Shown here one piece after another: positions 41,522-49,865 of a stretch of 64,000 bases of DNA. The stretch covers positions 992,001 through 1,056,000 of the forward strand of contig NZ_PHUJ01000003.1 in assembly GCF_002813375.1 (NCBI RefSeq), read 5' to 3'. The notes beneath the pieces were generated by a model, which had not been told where the DNA came from, searched no databases, and saw nothing but the letters and a program-made list of their open reading frames with translations. Positions within the stretch are counted from its first letter, which is position 1. Each line of letters begins with the position of its first letter. The translations under genes were made by a program, and so were the position numbers. Source of the stretch: Pseudonocardia alni. GTDB lineage: Bacteria; Actinomycetota; Actinomycetes; Mycobacteriales; Pseudonocardiaceae.

Positions 41522-43033
41522 ATGAGTGGCTCGCTGCTCGACAGCTACGAGGTCTGGTTCCTGACCGGGAGCCAGGGCCTCTACGGCGAGGAGACCCTCG
41601 CCCAGGTCGCCGACCAGTCGAAGGTCGTCGCCGACCGGCTCGACACCGCCGACGAGATCCCGGTGCGGGTGGTGTGGAAGCCCGTCCTCACCGACGCCGA
41701 CGCCATCCGGCGGATCTGCCTGGATGCCAACGCCGACGACCACTGCCTCGGCGTGATCGCCTGGATGCACACCTTCTCGCCGGCGAAGATGTGGATCCCC
41801 GGGCTCGAGGCCCTCACCCGCCCGCTGCTGCACCTGCACACCCAGGCCGGTGTCGACCTCCCCTGGTCGGAGATCGACATGGACTTCATGAACCTCAACC
41901 AGGCCGCGCACGGCGACCGGGAGTTCGGCTACGTGCAGACCCGGCTCGGCCTGGCCCGCAAGACCGTCGCCGGGCACGTCTCCGACCCGGTGCTCCGCGA
42001 CCGCATCGGGACCTGGACCCGGGCGGCCGCCGGTGCGGCGGAGCTGCGCTCGCTGCGGCTGGTCCGGTTCGGCGACTCCATGCGCGACGTCGCCGTGACC
42101 GACGGCGACCGGGTCGAGGCCACCCGGGTCTTCGGGATGTCGGTGCAGACCTACGGCGTGAACGACCTCGTCGCCGTCGTCGACCAGGTCCCCGACACCG
42201 ACGTCGACAAGCTCGTCGCCGAGTACGCCGAGGTCTACGCCGTCGTCCCCGAACTGCTCCCCGACGGCGACCGGCACGAGGCGCTCCGCTACGGCGCGCG
42301 GGTCGAGATCGGGCTGCGCTCGTTCCTGGAGGCGGCGGGCGCGCAGGCGTTCACCACGAACTTCGAGGACCTCGGCGGACTGCGCCAGCTCCCCGGTCTC
42401 GCGGTGCAGCGCATGATGGCCGACGGCTACGGCTTCGGCGCCGAGGGCGACTGGAAGACCGCGGCGATGCTGCGCGCGGTGAAGGTCGTCGCCACCGGGC
42501 TGCCCGGCGGCACGTCGTTCATGGAGGACTACACCTACCACCTGCGGCCCGGCCGCGAACGCATCCTCGGGGCGCACATGCTGGAGGTCTGCCCGAGCAT
42601 CACCGGGTCCCGGCCGTCGCTGGAGATCCACCCGCTGGGCATCGGCGGGCGCGAGGACCCGGTCCGGCTGCGGTTCACCGCCGACCCGGGCCCGGGCGTG
42701 GTGCTCGGCATCTGCGACCTCGGAGAGCGGTTCCGGCTGGTCAGCAACGACGTCGAGGTCGTCGACCCGGACGAGCCCATGCCGAGGCTGCCGGTGGCGA
42801 CGGCGACCTGGGTCCCGGAGCCGTCGCTGGCCACCTCGGCCGAGTGCTGGCTGATGGCGGGCGGCCCACACCACACGGTGCTGTCGACCGCCGTCGGCGT
42901 CGAGGCCCTGGACGACCTGGCCGAGATCGTCGGGACCGAGCTGGTGCACATCGGCGACACCACGAGCCCGCGGACCTTCCTGCACGAGCTGCGGTGGAAC
43001 AACGCCTACCACCGGCTCGCGCGGGGCTTCTGA
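41522..43033 (+). CDS. araA: L-arabinose isomerase
   Basis: A 503-residue enzyme that converts L-arabinose to L-ribulose with Mn2+. The expected metal/catalytic residues are visible: Glu in [16 protein letters not shown], Glu in [12 protein letters not shown], His in [13 protein letters not shown] and His in [13 protein letters not shown]. The N-terminal [20 protein letters not shown] and [21 protein letters not shown] are typical. Length is that of bacterial AraA. AGGAGGG 7 nt before the ATG. It ends the araBDA operon and is followed by a strong hairpin. Confidence 0.95.
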   Translation: MSGSLLDSYEVWFLTGSQGLYGEETLAQVADQSKVVADRLDTADEIPVRVVWKPVLTDADAIRRICLDANADDHCLGVIAWMHTFSPAKMWIPGLEALTRPLLHLHTQAGVDLPWSEIDMDFMNLNQAAHGDREFGYVQTRLGLARKTVAGHVSDPVLRDRIGTWTRAAAGAAELRSLRLVRFGDSMRDVAVTDGDRVEATRVFGMSVQTYGVNDLVAVVDQVPDTDVDKLVAEYAEVYAVVPELLPDGDRHEALRYGARVEIGLRSFLEAAGAQAFTTNFEDLGGLRQLPGLAVQRMMADGYGFGAEGDWKTAAMLRAVKVVATGLPGGTSFMEDYTYHLRPGRERILGAHMLEVCPSITGSRPSLEIHPLGIGGREDPVRLRFTADPGPGVVLGICDLGERFRLVSNDVEVVDPDEPMPRLPVATATWVPEPSLATSAECWLMAGGPHHTVLSTAVGVEALDDLAEIVGTELVHIGDTTSPRTFLHELRWNNAYHRLARGF

Positions 43034-43047
43034 GCTCCGCTCCCCGG

Positions 43048-43087
43048 CCACGGTGCCGGCCGCTCCGACGGGTGGCCGGCACCGTGG
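43048..43087 (+). terminator. Terminator hairpin after araA
   Basis: CCACGGTGCCGGCC (43048-43061) and GGCCGGCACCGTGG (43074-43087) form a perfect 14-bp stem with a 12-nt loop, 14 nt after the araA stop and before the convergent LuxR gene. Probably serves both directions. Confidence 0.75.
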
Positions 43088-43180
43088 TCCAGGACGAGGA
43101 CGCGCCTCGCCCACGGCAGGTGGGGACGGCTCGCTTCCGACGCGAGCCGGCGCGCGATCGGTCATCTACCGGCGGCCGGG

Positions 43181-45916
43181 TCACTCCCCGCGCCCGGGGG
43201 TGCGGAACCTCAGGTCGCCCGCCACGTCGATCCGCGCGAGCTCGGCACGGGAGGTGACGCCGAGCTTGGGGTAGACGCTGCCCAGGTGGTGCCCGACCGT
43301 GCGGTGGCTGATCAGCAGCCGGGCCGCGATCTCCCGGTTGGTGAGCCCCTCGGCGGCCAGCTGGGCGACCCGCAGCTCCTGGGCGGTGAGCCCGGCCCCG
43401 GCCGGCTCGTGCCGCGCCCCGGACTGCGCGGCCAGGCCCAGCTCCCGCACCGCCCGTGCCCGCAGCGGCGCCGCGCCGAGGCGGGCGAAGGTCTCGGCCG
43501 CCCCGGTGAGTTCGTGCCGGGCGTCGGCGCGCCGGCGGACCCGCCGCAGCCACTCGCCGTAGAGCAGCCGGGTGCGGGCCTGCTCGAACGGATCCGGGAC
43601 GGTACCCGCGCCGTCGAGCGCAGCCCGGTACGCGGCCTCCGTGTCCGGGCCGCCGGCGGCGAGGGCACGGAGACGGTGGGCGGCGGTACGGGCCCAGTGG
43701 GCGCCGGTCCGCCGGGCCCACGTCTCGACGGCCACCAGCCGGGCCGCGGCCGTCTCGGGACGGCCCTCCTGCGTCGCGGCCTCGGCGGTGTCCGGGGCGG
43801 CGAGCAGCGCGAACGTGGGGTGGGCGGCCTCGTGGCCGGGCTCGCCGAGCGGCATCAGGTGGTGCAGGGCGTCGCGGGGCCTGCCCTCGAACAGCGCGGC
43901 CCGGCCCCGCACCCAGTACGCCGACGCGGTGAGCGCGCGCACCCCCTGCCGGACCGAGACGGCCAGCGCCCGGGTGGTGTGGCCGTCCAGTCCGGGGGTG
44001 TCGCCGCGGGCCGCGGCCAGGTTGGCCAGACAGAGCCGGCACTGGCTCGCCACGTGGTCCGCCCCGACCTCCTCGGCCAGCCGCAGGCCCTCGGTGGCCC
44101 CGGCCTCGGCCGTCTCCCACCGGCCCGCCGCGACGTCGAGGACCGCGCTCTGCGCGAGGACCATCGCGAGCGCGGCGAGCTCGTGCCGCCGCCGCAGCTG
44201 CGCGGCCTGCATCCGCAGCACGTCGTGCAGGGGCCCCTCGACCCCGCAGGCCTGGGCCAGCGGCACGGGCGGCAGCAGCTCCCACGGCACGGTCCCGAGC
44301 AGGCCGACGGTGGCTGCGTCCGTGGCCGGGAGCGGCCCGGCGGCCCGGCCGGTCCCGTCGTAGCAGGCCCACCAGGCCCGCAGTGTCGGCATGGCCGGTG
44401 CCAGCTCGCCGCCGGGGTCGAGGGCGAGCAGCCGCGCCAGCGCCGCCTGCTGCAGGTCCGGGCGGCCCGCCGACCAGGCCGCGCGGGCCGCCACCGTGCC
44501 CAGCTCCATCGCCGAGCGCGTCCCGTCGACGACGGCCATGTCCCCCACCAGGTAGTGGTGGGCGCGCTCGGGGAGGCCGACGGTGAACTCGAGGATCCCG
44601 CGCAGCCCGCCGCTGCACCGCACGACGGGTTCCACCCCGCCCAGGCGCTCGGCGTCGTCGAGCAGCCGCCGGGCCCCCTCGGCGTCGCCGGCGTCCCAGG
44701 CGGCGCGGGCGGCGAGCGCCAGCCGGCGCGCGGCGTCCACGGGGTCCGGTGACAGGTCGGCGGCCCGCCGCAGCGTGCGTGCCGCCAGTGGGCCGGCGCT
44801 GCGCTCCAGGCACCGGGCGGCCGCCTGCTCCAGCAGCACCGCGACGTCCTCGTCGGCGCCGTCCGCGGCGGCCGCCAGGTGCCAGGCGCGGTGCTCGGTG
44901 GCCCCGGGCGGCAGCGCCGCGGCCAGCGCGCGGTGCGCGGCCCGGCGGTCCGGGAAGGGGGCGCCGTCGTAGAGGGCGGCCGGGACCAGCGGGTGGCGGA
45001 ACCGGAGGCGGGGGCCCGAGGCCTGCAGCAGCCCGGAGTGCAGCGCCTCGTCCCAGGTGGAGGCGTCGACACCCCACCCGGCACCGGCCCGGTCGACGAC
45101 GCGCCGGTCGCCCCGCCCCTCGGCAGCCGCCAGCAGCAGCAACGCCCGGGTGGCCGGTTTCAGCGCCTCGGCACGGGCGCAGAACGCCTGCCGCAACCGG
45201 GGCCCCACCGGCATCGGCTCCCCGGACGCCCCGTCGTCGGCGTCGCGCCCGACGGTGGGCAGCTCCTGCAGCGCGAGCGGGTTGCCCCCCGCCATCGCGA
45301 CCGTGCCCTCGACGAGGGCCTCGTCGGCGCCGGGGACGGCGGCGACCAGCCGGCGGGCGTCGTCGTCGGGGAGGCCCACGACCTCCAGCGCCGGCACCCC
45401 GTCCCAGGGGCCCGGGGACGGGTCCGCGTGGTCGGTCAGGATCACCAGGACCGGCTCGGTCCGTACCCGGCGCGCGAGGAAGCCCAGACAGTGCGCGGTC
45501 GCCTCGTCGACCCACTGCGCGTCGTCGACGACGACGAGCACCGGCCGTTCCCGGGCCAGGGCGGAGAGCAGCGACACCACGGCCGCGCCGATGAGGAACC
45601 GGTTGGCCGGGTCCCGGCTGATCCCGAACGCGCCGCGCAGCGCGGCGGCCTGCGGGTCCGGGAGCTCGTCGAGCCGGTCCAGCACCGGCCACAGCAGCGC
45701 GTGCAGTGCGCCGAAGGCGAGCCCCGTCTCGATCCGGGTACCCCGGGTCCGGAGCACCGTGACCCCGGACGCGGCGTCGACGACGTGGTCGACCAGTGCG
45801 GTCTTGCCGATTCCCGGCTCCCCCCACAGCACGAGCGCCGCACCCGCGCCGCCGACCGCGCGTGCCAGCAACCGTTCCAGCGCCGTGGTCTCGGTACGCC
45901 GCCCGAACAGCTCCAT
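43181..45916 (-). CDS. Large LuxR-family (LAL/MalT-like) ATPase regulator
   Basis: A 911-residue signal-transducing transcription factor. An N-terminal AAA/NTPase has Walker A WGEPGIGKTALVDH (Gly36-Lys37-Thr38 region) and Walker B PVLVVVDDAQWVDEAT. About 500 residues of helical TPR-like repeats come next. The C-terminal LuxR helix-turn-helix is LTAQELRVAQLAAEGLTNREIAARLLISHRTVGHHLGSVYPKLGV. Such proteins are ATP- and inducer-dependent activators. ATG 45916 follows GGGGG and begins at the conserved ELFGRRTETTALERLL. It diverges from the flavodoxin-fold gene, across repeated CGATCCG boxes. Confidence 0.88.
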   Translation of the reverse strand: MELFGRRTETTALERLLARAVGGAGAALVLWGEPGIGKTALVDHVVDAASGVTVLRTRGTRIETGLAFGALHALLWPVLDRLDELPDPQAAALRGAFGISRDPANRFLIGAAVVSLLSALARERPVLVVVDDAQWVDEATAHCLGFLARRVRTEPVLVILTDHADPSPGPWDGVPALEVVGLPDDDARRLVAAVPGADEALVEGTVAMAGGNPLALQELPTVGRDADDGASGEPMPVGPRLRQAFCARAEALKPATRALLLLAAAEGRGDRRVVDRAGAGWGVDASTWDEALHSGLLQASGPRLRFRHPLVPAALYDGAPFPDRRAAHRALAAALPPGATEHRAWHLAAAADGADEDVAVLLEQAAARCLERSAGPLAARTLRRAADLSPDPVDAARRLALAARAAWDAGDAEGARRLLDDAERLGGVEPVVRCSGGLRGILEFTVGLPERAHHYLVGDMAVVDGTRSAMELGTVAARAAWSAGRPDLQQAALARLLALDPGGELAPAMPTLRAWWACYDGTGRAAGPLPATDAATVGLLGTVPWELLPPVPLAQACGVEGPLHDVLRMQAAQLRRRHELAALAMVLAQSAVLDVAAGRWETAEAGATEGLRLAEEVGADHVASQCRLCLANLAAARGDTPGLDGHTTRALAVSVRQGVRALTASAYWVRGRAALFEGRPRDALHHLMPLGEPGHEAAHPTFALLAAPDTAEAATQEGRPETAAARLVAVETWARRTGAHWARTAAHRLRALAAGGPDTEAAYRAALDGAGTVPDPFEQARTRLLYGEWLRRVRRRADARHELTGAAETFARLGAAPLRARAVRELGLAAQSGARHEPAGAGLTAQELRVAQLAAEGLTNREIAARLLISHRTVGHHLGSVYPKLGVTSRAELARIDVAGDLRFRTPGRGE

Positions 45917-45956
45917 GATCCCCCGCAGCCCCGTCCCGCCGGCGACCGTGGCACGG

Positions 45957-46024
45957 CCGATCCGTCGCACCACCGTAACCACGTCGTCCGGATCGTCCCG
46001 GCGACCGATCCGGTGACCGATCCG
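45957..46024. promoter_or_regulatory. Repeated CGATCCG boxes between LAL regulator and flavodoxin gene
   Basis: CGATCCG occurs at 45958-45964, inverted as CGGATCG at 45989-45995, and twice in direct 12-bp phase as GACCGATCCG (46003-46012, 46015-46024). Clustered copies in a 138-bp divergent gap suggest binding sites for the LAL regulator. Confidence 0.5.
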
Positions 46025-46054
46025 CCGGGACCGGCCGGACCCGACACTCGCCGG

Positions 46055-46801
46055 GTGACCCGCCCCGCACCCACCGATGCGTCCGCGCCGTCCGGGAGTC
46101 CGGACTTCACCGGGCTCCGTGCGACCTACGTCAACTGCACCCTCAACCGCTCCCCCGGCCGCAGCCACACCCAGGGCGTCATCGACCGCAGCATCGCGAT
46201 CATGGAGGCGAACGGGGTCGGCGTCGACCGGTTCCGCGCCGTCGACCACGACATCGCGACCGGCGTCCGCCCCGACATGACCGAGCACGGCTGGGACACC
46301 GACGCATGGCCCGCACTGCTCGACCGCGTCCTCGCCGCCGACATCCTCGTCATCGGCGGGCCGATCTGGCTGGGCGACAACAGCTCCGTGACGAAGCGGG
46401 TCATCGAGCGCCTGTACGGCCACTCGGGCGTGCTGAACCCCCGCGGCCAGTACGCCTACTACGGCCGCGTCGCCGGGTGCCTGCTCACCGGCAACGAGGA
46501 CGGACTCAAGCACTGCGCGATGAACATCCTCTACAGCCTCCAGCACATCGGGTTCACCGTCCCGCCCCAGGCCGACGCCGGCTGGCTCGGCGAGGTCGGC
46601 CCCGGCCCGTCCTACCTGGACGAGGGTTCCGGCGGTCCGGAGAACGACTTCACCAACCGCAACATCGCGTTCATGACCTACAACCTGATGCACCTCGCTG
46701 CGATGATCCGGGGCGCGGGCGGGTTCCCGGCCCACGGCAACCAGCGCACGGCCTGGGACGACGGCACCCACCCCGGGCACACCAACCCCGAGTACCGCTG
46801 A
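46055..46801 (+). CDS. Flavodoxin-fold NADPH-dependent FMN reductase-like protein
   Basis: A 248-residue protein with the flavodoxin/WrbA fold. RATYVNCTLNRSPGRSHTQGVIDRSI binds the FMN phosphate; ADILVIGGPIWLGDNSSVTKRVIERLYG and GRVAGCLLTGNEDGLKHCAMNILYSLQHIGFTVPP line the isoalloxazine site. Roles in quinone or xenobiotic reduction are usual for the family. The first 20 residues are disordered. GTG 46055 is the furthest upstream start. It diverges from the LAL regulator, and a DUF5996 gene follows by 38 bp in the same direction. Confidence 0.8.
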   Translation: MTRPAPTDASAPSGSPDFTGLRATYVNCTLNRSPGRSHTQGVIDRSIAIMEANGVGVDRFRAVDHDIATGVRPDMTEHGWDTDAWPALLDRVLAADILVIGGPIWLGDNSSVTKRVIERLYGHSGVLNPRGQYAYYGRVAGCLLTGNEDGLKHCAMNILYSLQHIGFTVPPQADAGWLGEVGPGPSYLDEGSGGPENDFTNRNIAFMTYNLMHLAAMIRGAGGFPAHGNQRTAWDDGTHPGHTNPEYR

Positions 46802-46839
46802 CGCGGGCGACGGCCGACCCACGCCCACGAGGAGACCCG

Positions 46840-47763
46840 ATGAGCAGCACGACGACGAGCTGGCCGAGCCTGCGCGTGGCGGACTGGACCGCCACCCGCG
46901 AGACCCTGCACATGTGGACCCAGATCGTGGGCAAGATCCGCATGGCCCACGCCCCGCTGCTCAACCACTGGTGGCAGGTGACGCTGTACGTGGGCCCGCG
47001 CGGGCTGACGACGTCGGCGGTCCCGTTCGGCGCCGGGGCCTTCGAGATCGAGCTGGACCTGCTGGGCCACCGGCTCGAGGTCCGCAGCAGCGACGGCGGC
47101 GCGCTCGGCTTCGGGCTGGCGCCGATGCCGGTCGCCGAGTTCTACGGCACGGTCCTGGACGTGCTCGACAGGCTCGGGGTCTCCGCGCCGATCCGGCCGC
47201 ACCCCAACGAGGTCGACCCGGCGATCCCGTTCGCCGAGGACCACACCCACGCCTCCTACGACGCCGAGGCGGCCACCCTGTTCTGGCGGCAGCTGCTGCA
47301 GGCGAACCGGGTGATCGGTGAGTTCCGGTCGCACTTCGTCGGCAAGGTCAGCCCGGTGCACTTCTTCTGGGGCGGCATGGACCTGGCCTGCACCCGCTTC
47401 TCCGGCCGTACGGCGCCACCGCACCCGGGCGGGGTGCCCAACTGCGGCGACTGGGTCATGGTCGAGGGCTACTCGCGGGAGCTGTCCAGCTGCGGCTTCT
47501 GGCCCGGTGGCGGCGAGGAGGGCGCCTTCTACTCCTACGCCTACCCCGCGCCCGACGGCTTCGACGAGGCCCCGGTCGGCCCCGACGGTGCCTTCTACAG
47601 CGCGGACTTCCAGCAGTTCCTGCTGCCCTACGAGATCGCCCGCGCCGCACCGGACCCGGACCGCGCGGTCGCCGAGTTCCTCCGCACGACCTACGGTGCC
47701 GCCGCGGACCTCGGGCGCTGGGACCGCTCCGCGCTGGAGGACGACCCGCTCCGCTGGGCGTGA
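46840..47763 (+). CDS. DUF5996 family protein
   Basis: A 307-residue soluble protein of unknown function matching DUF5996: SWPSLRVADWTATRETLHMWTQIVGKIRMAHAPLLNHWWQVTLYVGPRGLTT, then FRSHFVGKVSPVHFFWGGMDLACTRFSGRTAPPHPGG and EGYSRELSSCGFWPGG. Many conserved His, Trp and Cys residues hint at a metal or cofactor site, but none is established. GGAG eight nt before the ATG sets the start. It is co-directional with and close to the flavodoxin-fold gene, so a shared redox or detoxification task is possible. Confidence 0.8.
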   Translation: MSSTTTSWPSLRVADWTATRETLHMWTQIVGKIRMAHAPLLNHWWQVTLYVGPRGLTTSAVPFGAGAFEIELDLLGHRLEVRSSDGGALGFGLAPMPVAEFYGTVLDVLDRLGVSAPIRPHPNEVDPAIPFAEDHTHASYDAEAATLFWRQLLQANRVIGEFRSHFVGKVSPVHFFWGGMDLACTRFSGRTAPPHPGGVPNCGDWVMVEGYSRELSSCGFWPGGGEEGAFYSYAYPAPDGFDEAPVGPDGAFYSADFQQFLLPYEIARAAPDPDRAVAEFLRTTYGAAADLGRWDRSALEDDPLRWA

Positions 47764-47779
47764 CCGGCGGTGTGCCGGT

Positions 47780-47814
47780 CGTCCCGCGGCCCGCCCCGGC
47801 GGGGCCGCGGGACG
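47780..47814. terminator. Bidirectional terminator hairpin
   Basis: CGTCCCGCGGCCC (47780-47792) and GGGCCGCGGGACG (47802-47814) make a perfect 13-bp stem with a 9-nt loop between the convergent DUF5996 and acyl-CoA ligase genes. Confidence 0.75.
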
Positions 47815-47841
47815 GCCGCGCCGGGGGCGCATCGTCCGCGC

Positions 47842-49521
47842 TCAGACCTGCTCGAACAGGGCGCCGTGCCGCGCCCGGAGCCGGTACTTCAGGACCTTCC
47901 CGCCCACCGTCTCGGGCAGGCCGTCCACGAACACGACCGCCTTCGGCGTCTCGTACCCGCCCAGCGTCGCCCGGCAGTGCGCGATGATCGACTCCGCGTC
48001 GGCCTCCGCGCCGTCCCGCAGCACGACGACCGCCGTGACGGCCTCGCCCCAGCGGGGGTGCGGCAGCCCGATCACCGCCGCCTTCTCCACGGCCGGGTGC
48101 CCGTGCAGGACGGACTCCACCCGCAGGCTGGAGACGTTCTCGCCACCGGACTTCACGATGTCCTTGAAGCGGTCCACCATGATCCGCAGACCGTCCTCGT
48201 CGACGGATGCGCTGTCCCCGGAGTGGAACCAGCCTCCGCGGAACGCCTCCCGCGTGGCCTCCTCGTTCAGGTAGTAGCCCGCCGTGACGATGGGGCTGCG
48301 GTACACCGCCTCGCCCGGGACGTGCGGGGTGTCCCGGACCGACACCCCGGTCTCGTCGACGACGTCGGAGGCGAGGAGCGGGCTCGGGACGCCGACGTAG
48401 TTCACCGACGGAGCCGTCCGCGCGTAGACCTCGCTCCACGTGGCGGGCCAGAACCGGTGGCAGGCGATCGCCTCGGTCTGCCCGAAGATGCCCAGCACCA
48501 CGAGGCCGGGGGCCCGGTCCTGCAGCCGCGCGTACACGGCCGGTTCGAGGGCTCCCCAGCCGTACACCAGCACGGTCAGGCTGGACAGGTCCGCACCCGT
48601 CCGCTCCGCCACGGCGTCGATCGCGGCGACGAACTGCGGGGAGCCCGCCCACAGCGCGGTCGGGCGCTCCTCGGCGATCGTGGCCACGAGCTGGTCGGGC
48701 AGCGGGCGCCGGCCGAGCACCAGGGAGCCACCGGCCAGGAACGCCGAGAAGGTGAAGATCTGGTCGCCGACGTGGTAGATCATCGGCAGCGCGGTGGCGA
48801 CCCTGAGGTCGGTCTCCACCCGCAGGCCGCGGGTCAGCGAGACCGTGAAGTTCAGCGCGGCGAGGTGGGTCGACCCGTGCGAGATCATCACGCCCTTGGG
48901 CATCGCCGTGGTGCCCGAGGTGTAGAGGATCTCCCAGATGTCGTCCGCGTGGATCTCGACGTCGGGCTCGGTCGTCGGCAGACCGTCGAGGAGGCCCCCG
49001 AAGCTCGGGCTCCCCGCGACGGGCCCGCCGCCGATCGCGATCGTGGCGCCGACCCGCAGGCCGGTGGCGGTGAACGCCTGCTCGGCCCGCGGCCACAGCT
49101 CCGCGTCGACGATCGCCAGGCCCGGCTCGGCCTGTCCGATCAGGTGCTCGAGCACGTCCGGGGCGAGGGCGGGGTTCACCGGTACGGCCACCATGCCCGC
49201 CTTCGCGACACCGACCTTGGCCAGGTAGGCCTCGACGGAGTTCTCGCAGAACAGCAGCACCCGCGCGCCCGGCTCCAGCCCCCGGGCCGCGAGGGCGTGG
49301 GCGACCTGGCTGGTGATCCCGTCGGCCTCGCGGTAGGTGACGGAGGCGAACCGCTCCTCGCCGTAGGCACCGGGCCGGCCGGTGATCGCGGTCTTCTCGG
49401 GATAGCTCCAGGTCAGACGTTCGAACACGTCCCCGACCGAGGTCCGCTCCCAGCGGTTCACCGCACGCCGTCCGCGCAGGCGCGTGACATCGATCGTCCC
49501 GAGCTGTCCCTGCAGGTCCAC
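47842..49521 (-). CDS. AMP-forming acyl-CoA ligase
   Basis: A 559-residue ANL-superfamily enzyme that activates a carboxylic acid to acyl-AMP and then acyl-CoA. The P-loop-like ILYTSGTTAMPKGVMISHG, the GIFGQTEAI adenine motif, FHSGDSASVDEDGLRIMVDRFKDIVKSGGENVS and the catalytic Lys in ETVGGKVLKYRLR are all there. GTG 49521 is chosen because AAGGAGG lies five nt upstream. It diverges from the carboxylase operon and shares an operator-like motif with it, so it probably feeds that pathway. Substrate unknown; a branched or terpenoid acid is inferred from context. Confidence 0.88.
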   Translation of the reverse strand: MDLQGQLGTIDVTRLRGRRAVNRWERTSVGDVFERLTWSYPEKTAITGRPGAYGEERFASVTYREADGITSQVAHALAARGLEPGARVLLFCENSVEAYLAKVGVAKAGMVAVPVNPALAPDVLEHLIGQAEPGLAIVDAELWPRAEQAFTATGLRVGATIAIGGGPVAGSPSFGGLLDGLPTTEPDVEIHADDIWEILYTSGTTAMPKGVMISHGSTHLAALNFTVSLTRGLRVETDLRVATALPMIYHVGDQIFTFSAFLAGGSLVLGRRPLPDQLVATIAEERPTALWAGSPQFVAAIDAVAERTGADLSSLTVLVYGWGALEPAVYARLQDRAPGLVVLGIFGQTEAIACHRFWPATWSEVYARTAPSVNYVGVPSPLLASDVVDETGVSVRDTPHVPGEAVYRSPIVTAGYYLNEEATREAFRGGWFHSGDSASVDEDGLRIMVDRFKDIVKSGGENVSSLRVESVLHGHPAVEKAAVIGLPHPRWGEAVTAVVVLRDGAEADAESIIAHCRATLGGYETPKAVVFVDGLPETVGGKVLKYRLRARHGALFEQV

Positions 49522-49596
49522 ACCAGCCTCCTTGCCGAGCTCACCTGAGGCGGACAGCATCGCGGCATCACCTGCCGACCACAAGCCCTTAGTCAC

Positions 49597-49607
49597 TCGT
49601 CGTTCAC
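49597..49607 (-). promoter_or_regulatory. Operator-like site A, acyl-CoA ligase side
   Basis: On the minus strand the sequence reads TTGTGAAC, 7 nt, GAC, part of the consensus TWGTGAAC-N7-SAC also found at 49716-49734 and 58393-58411. Eleven bases are identical to site B. TetR-family operators for acyl-CoA genes often contain GTGAAC/GTTCAC half-sites. Confidence 0.5.
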
Positions 49608-49715
49608 AACTTCCCGGGCGCCGGCGCGACGCCGCGGCCGGACCGCCCACGCGGGTCCGGACGCGCCCACGCCGGGCCCGGCGGTGCTGGCGACAGGACT
49701 TGCCACAGGCATGAT

Positions 49716-49734
49716 TAGTGAACGACGATGCACT
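49716..49734 (+). promoter_or_regulatory. Operator-like site B, carboxylase operon side
   Basis: TTAGTGAACGACGATGCAC follows the TWGTGAAC-N7-SAC pattern. AGTG...CACT (49717-49734 region) gives partial dyad symmetry. It lies about 130 nt before the carboxylase beta start. Confidence 0.5.
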
Positions 49735-49865
49735 CATTGCGGGCGACGACGCCCGGCCGGCCGGTTGCGCAGAGGAGTCGATGTGGACGTTCGGGAGAGC
49801 TCCGGGAACAGGGACCTCCGGGAACACGGCCCGGGCCCGGCCCGCTCGGACCAGGGGGGACACCC

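Larger units (their letters stand above)
49522..49865. other. Divergent control region of the carboxylase island
   Basis: A 344-bp gap without coding signal, containing two copies of an operator-like motif: GTGAACGACGA at 49718-49728 and its complement TCGTCGTTCAC at 49597-49607, about 120 bp apart in opposite orientation, one near each divergent gene. GGGGGG at about 49853-49858 may be the ribosome-binding site for the GTG at 49866. No promoter hexamers are convincing. Confidence 0.5.
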
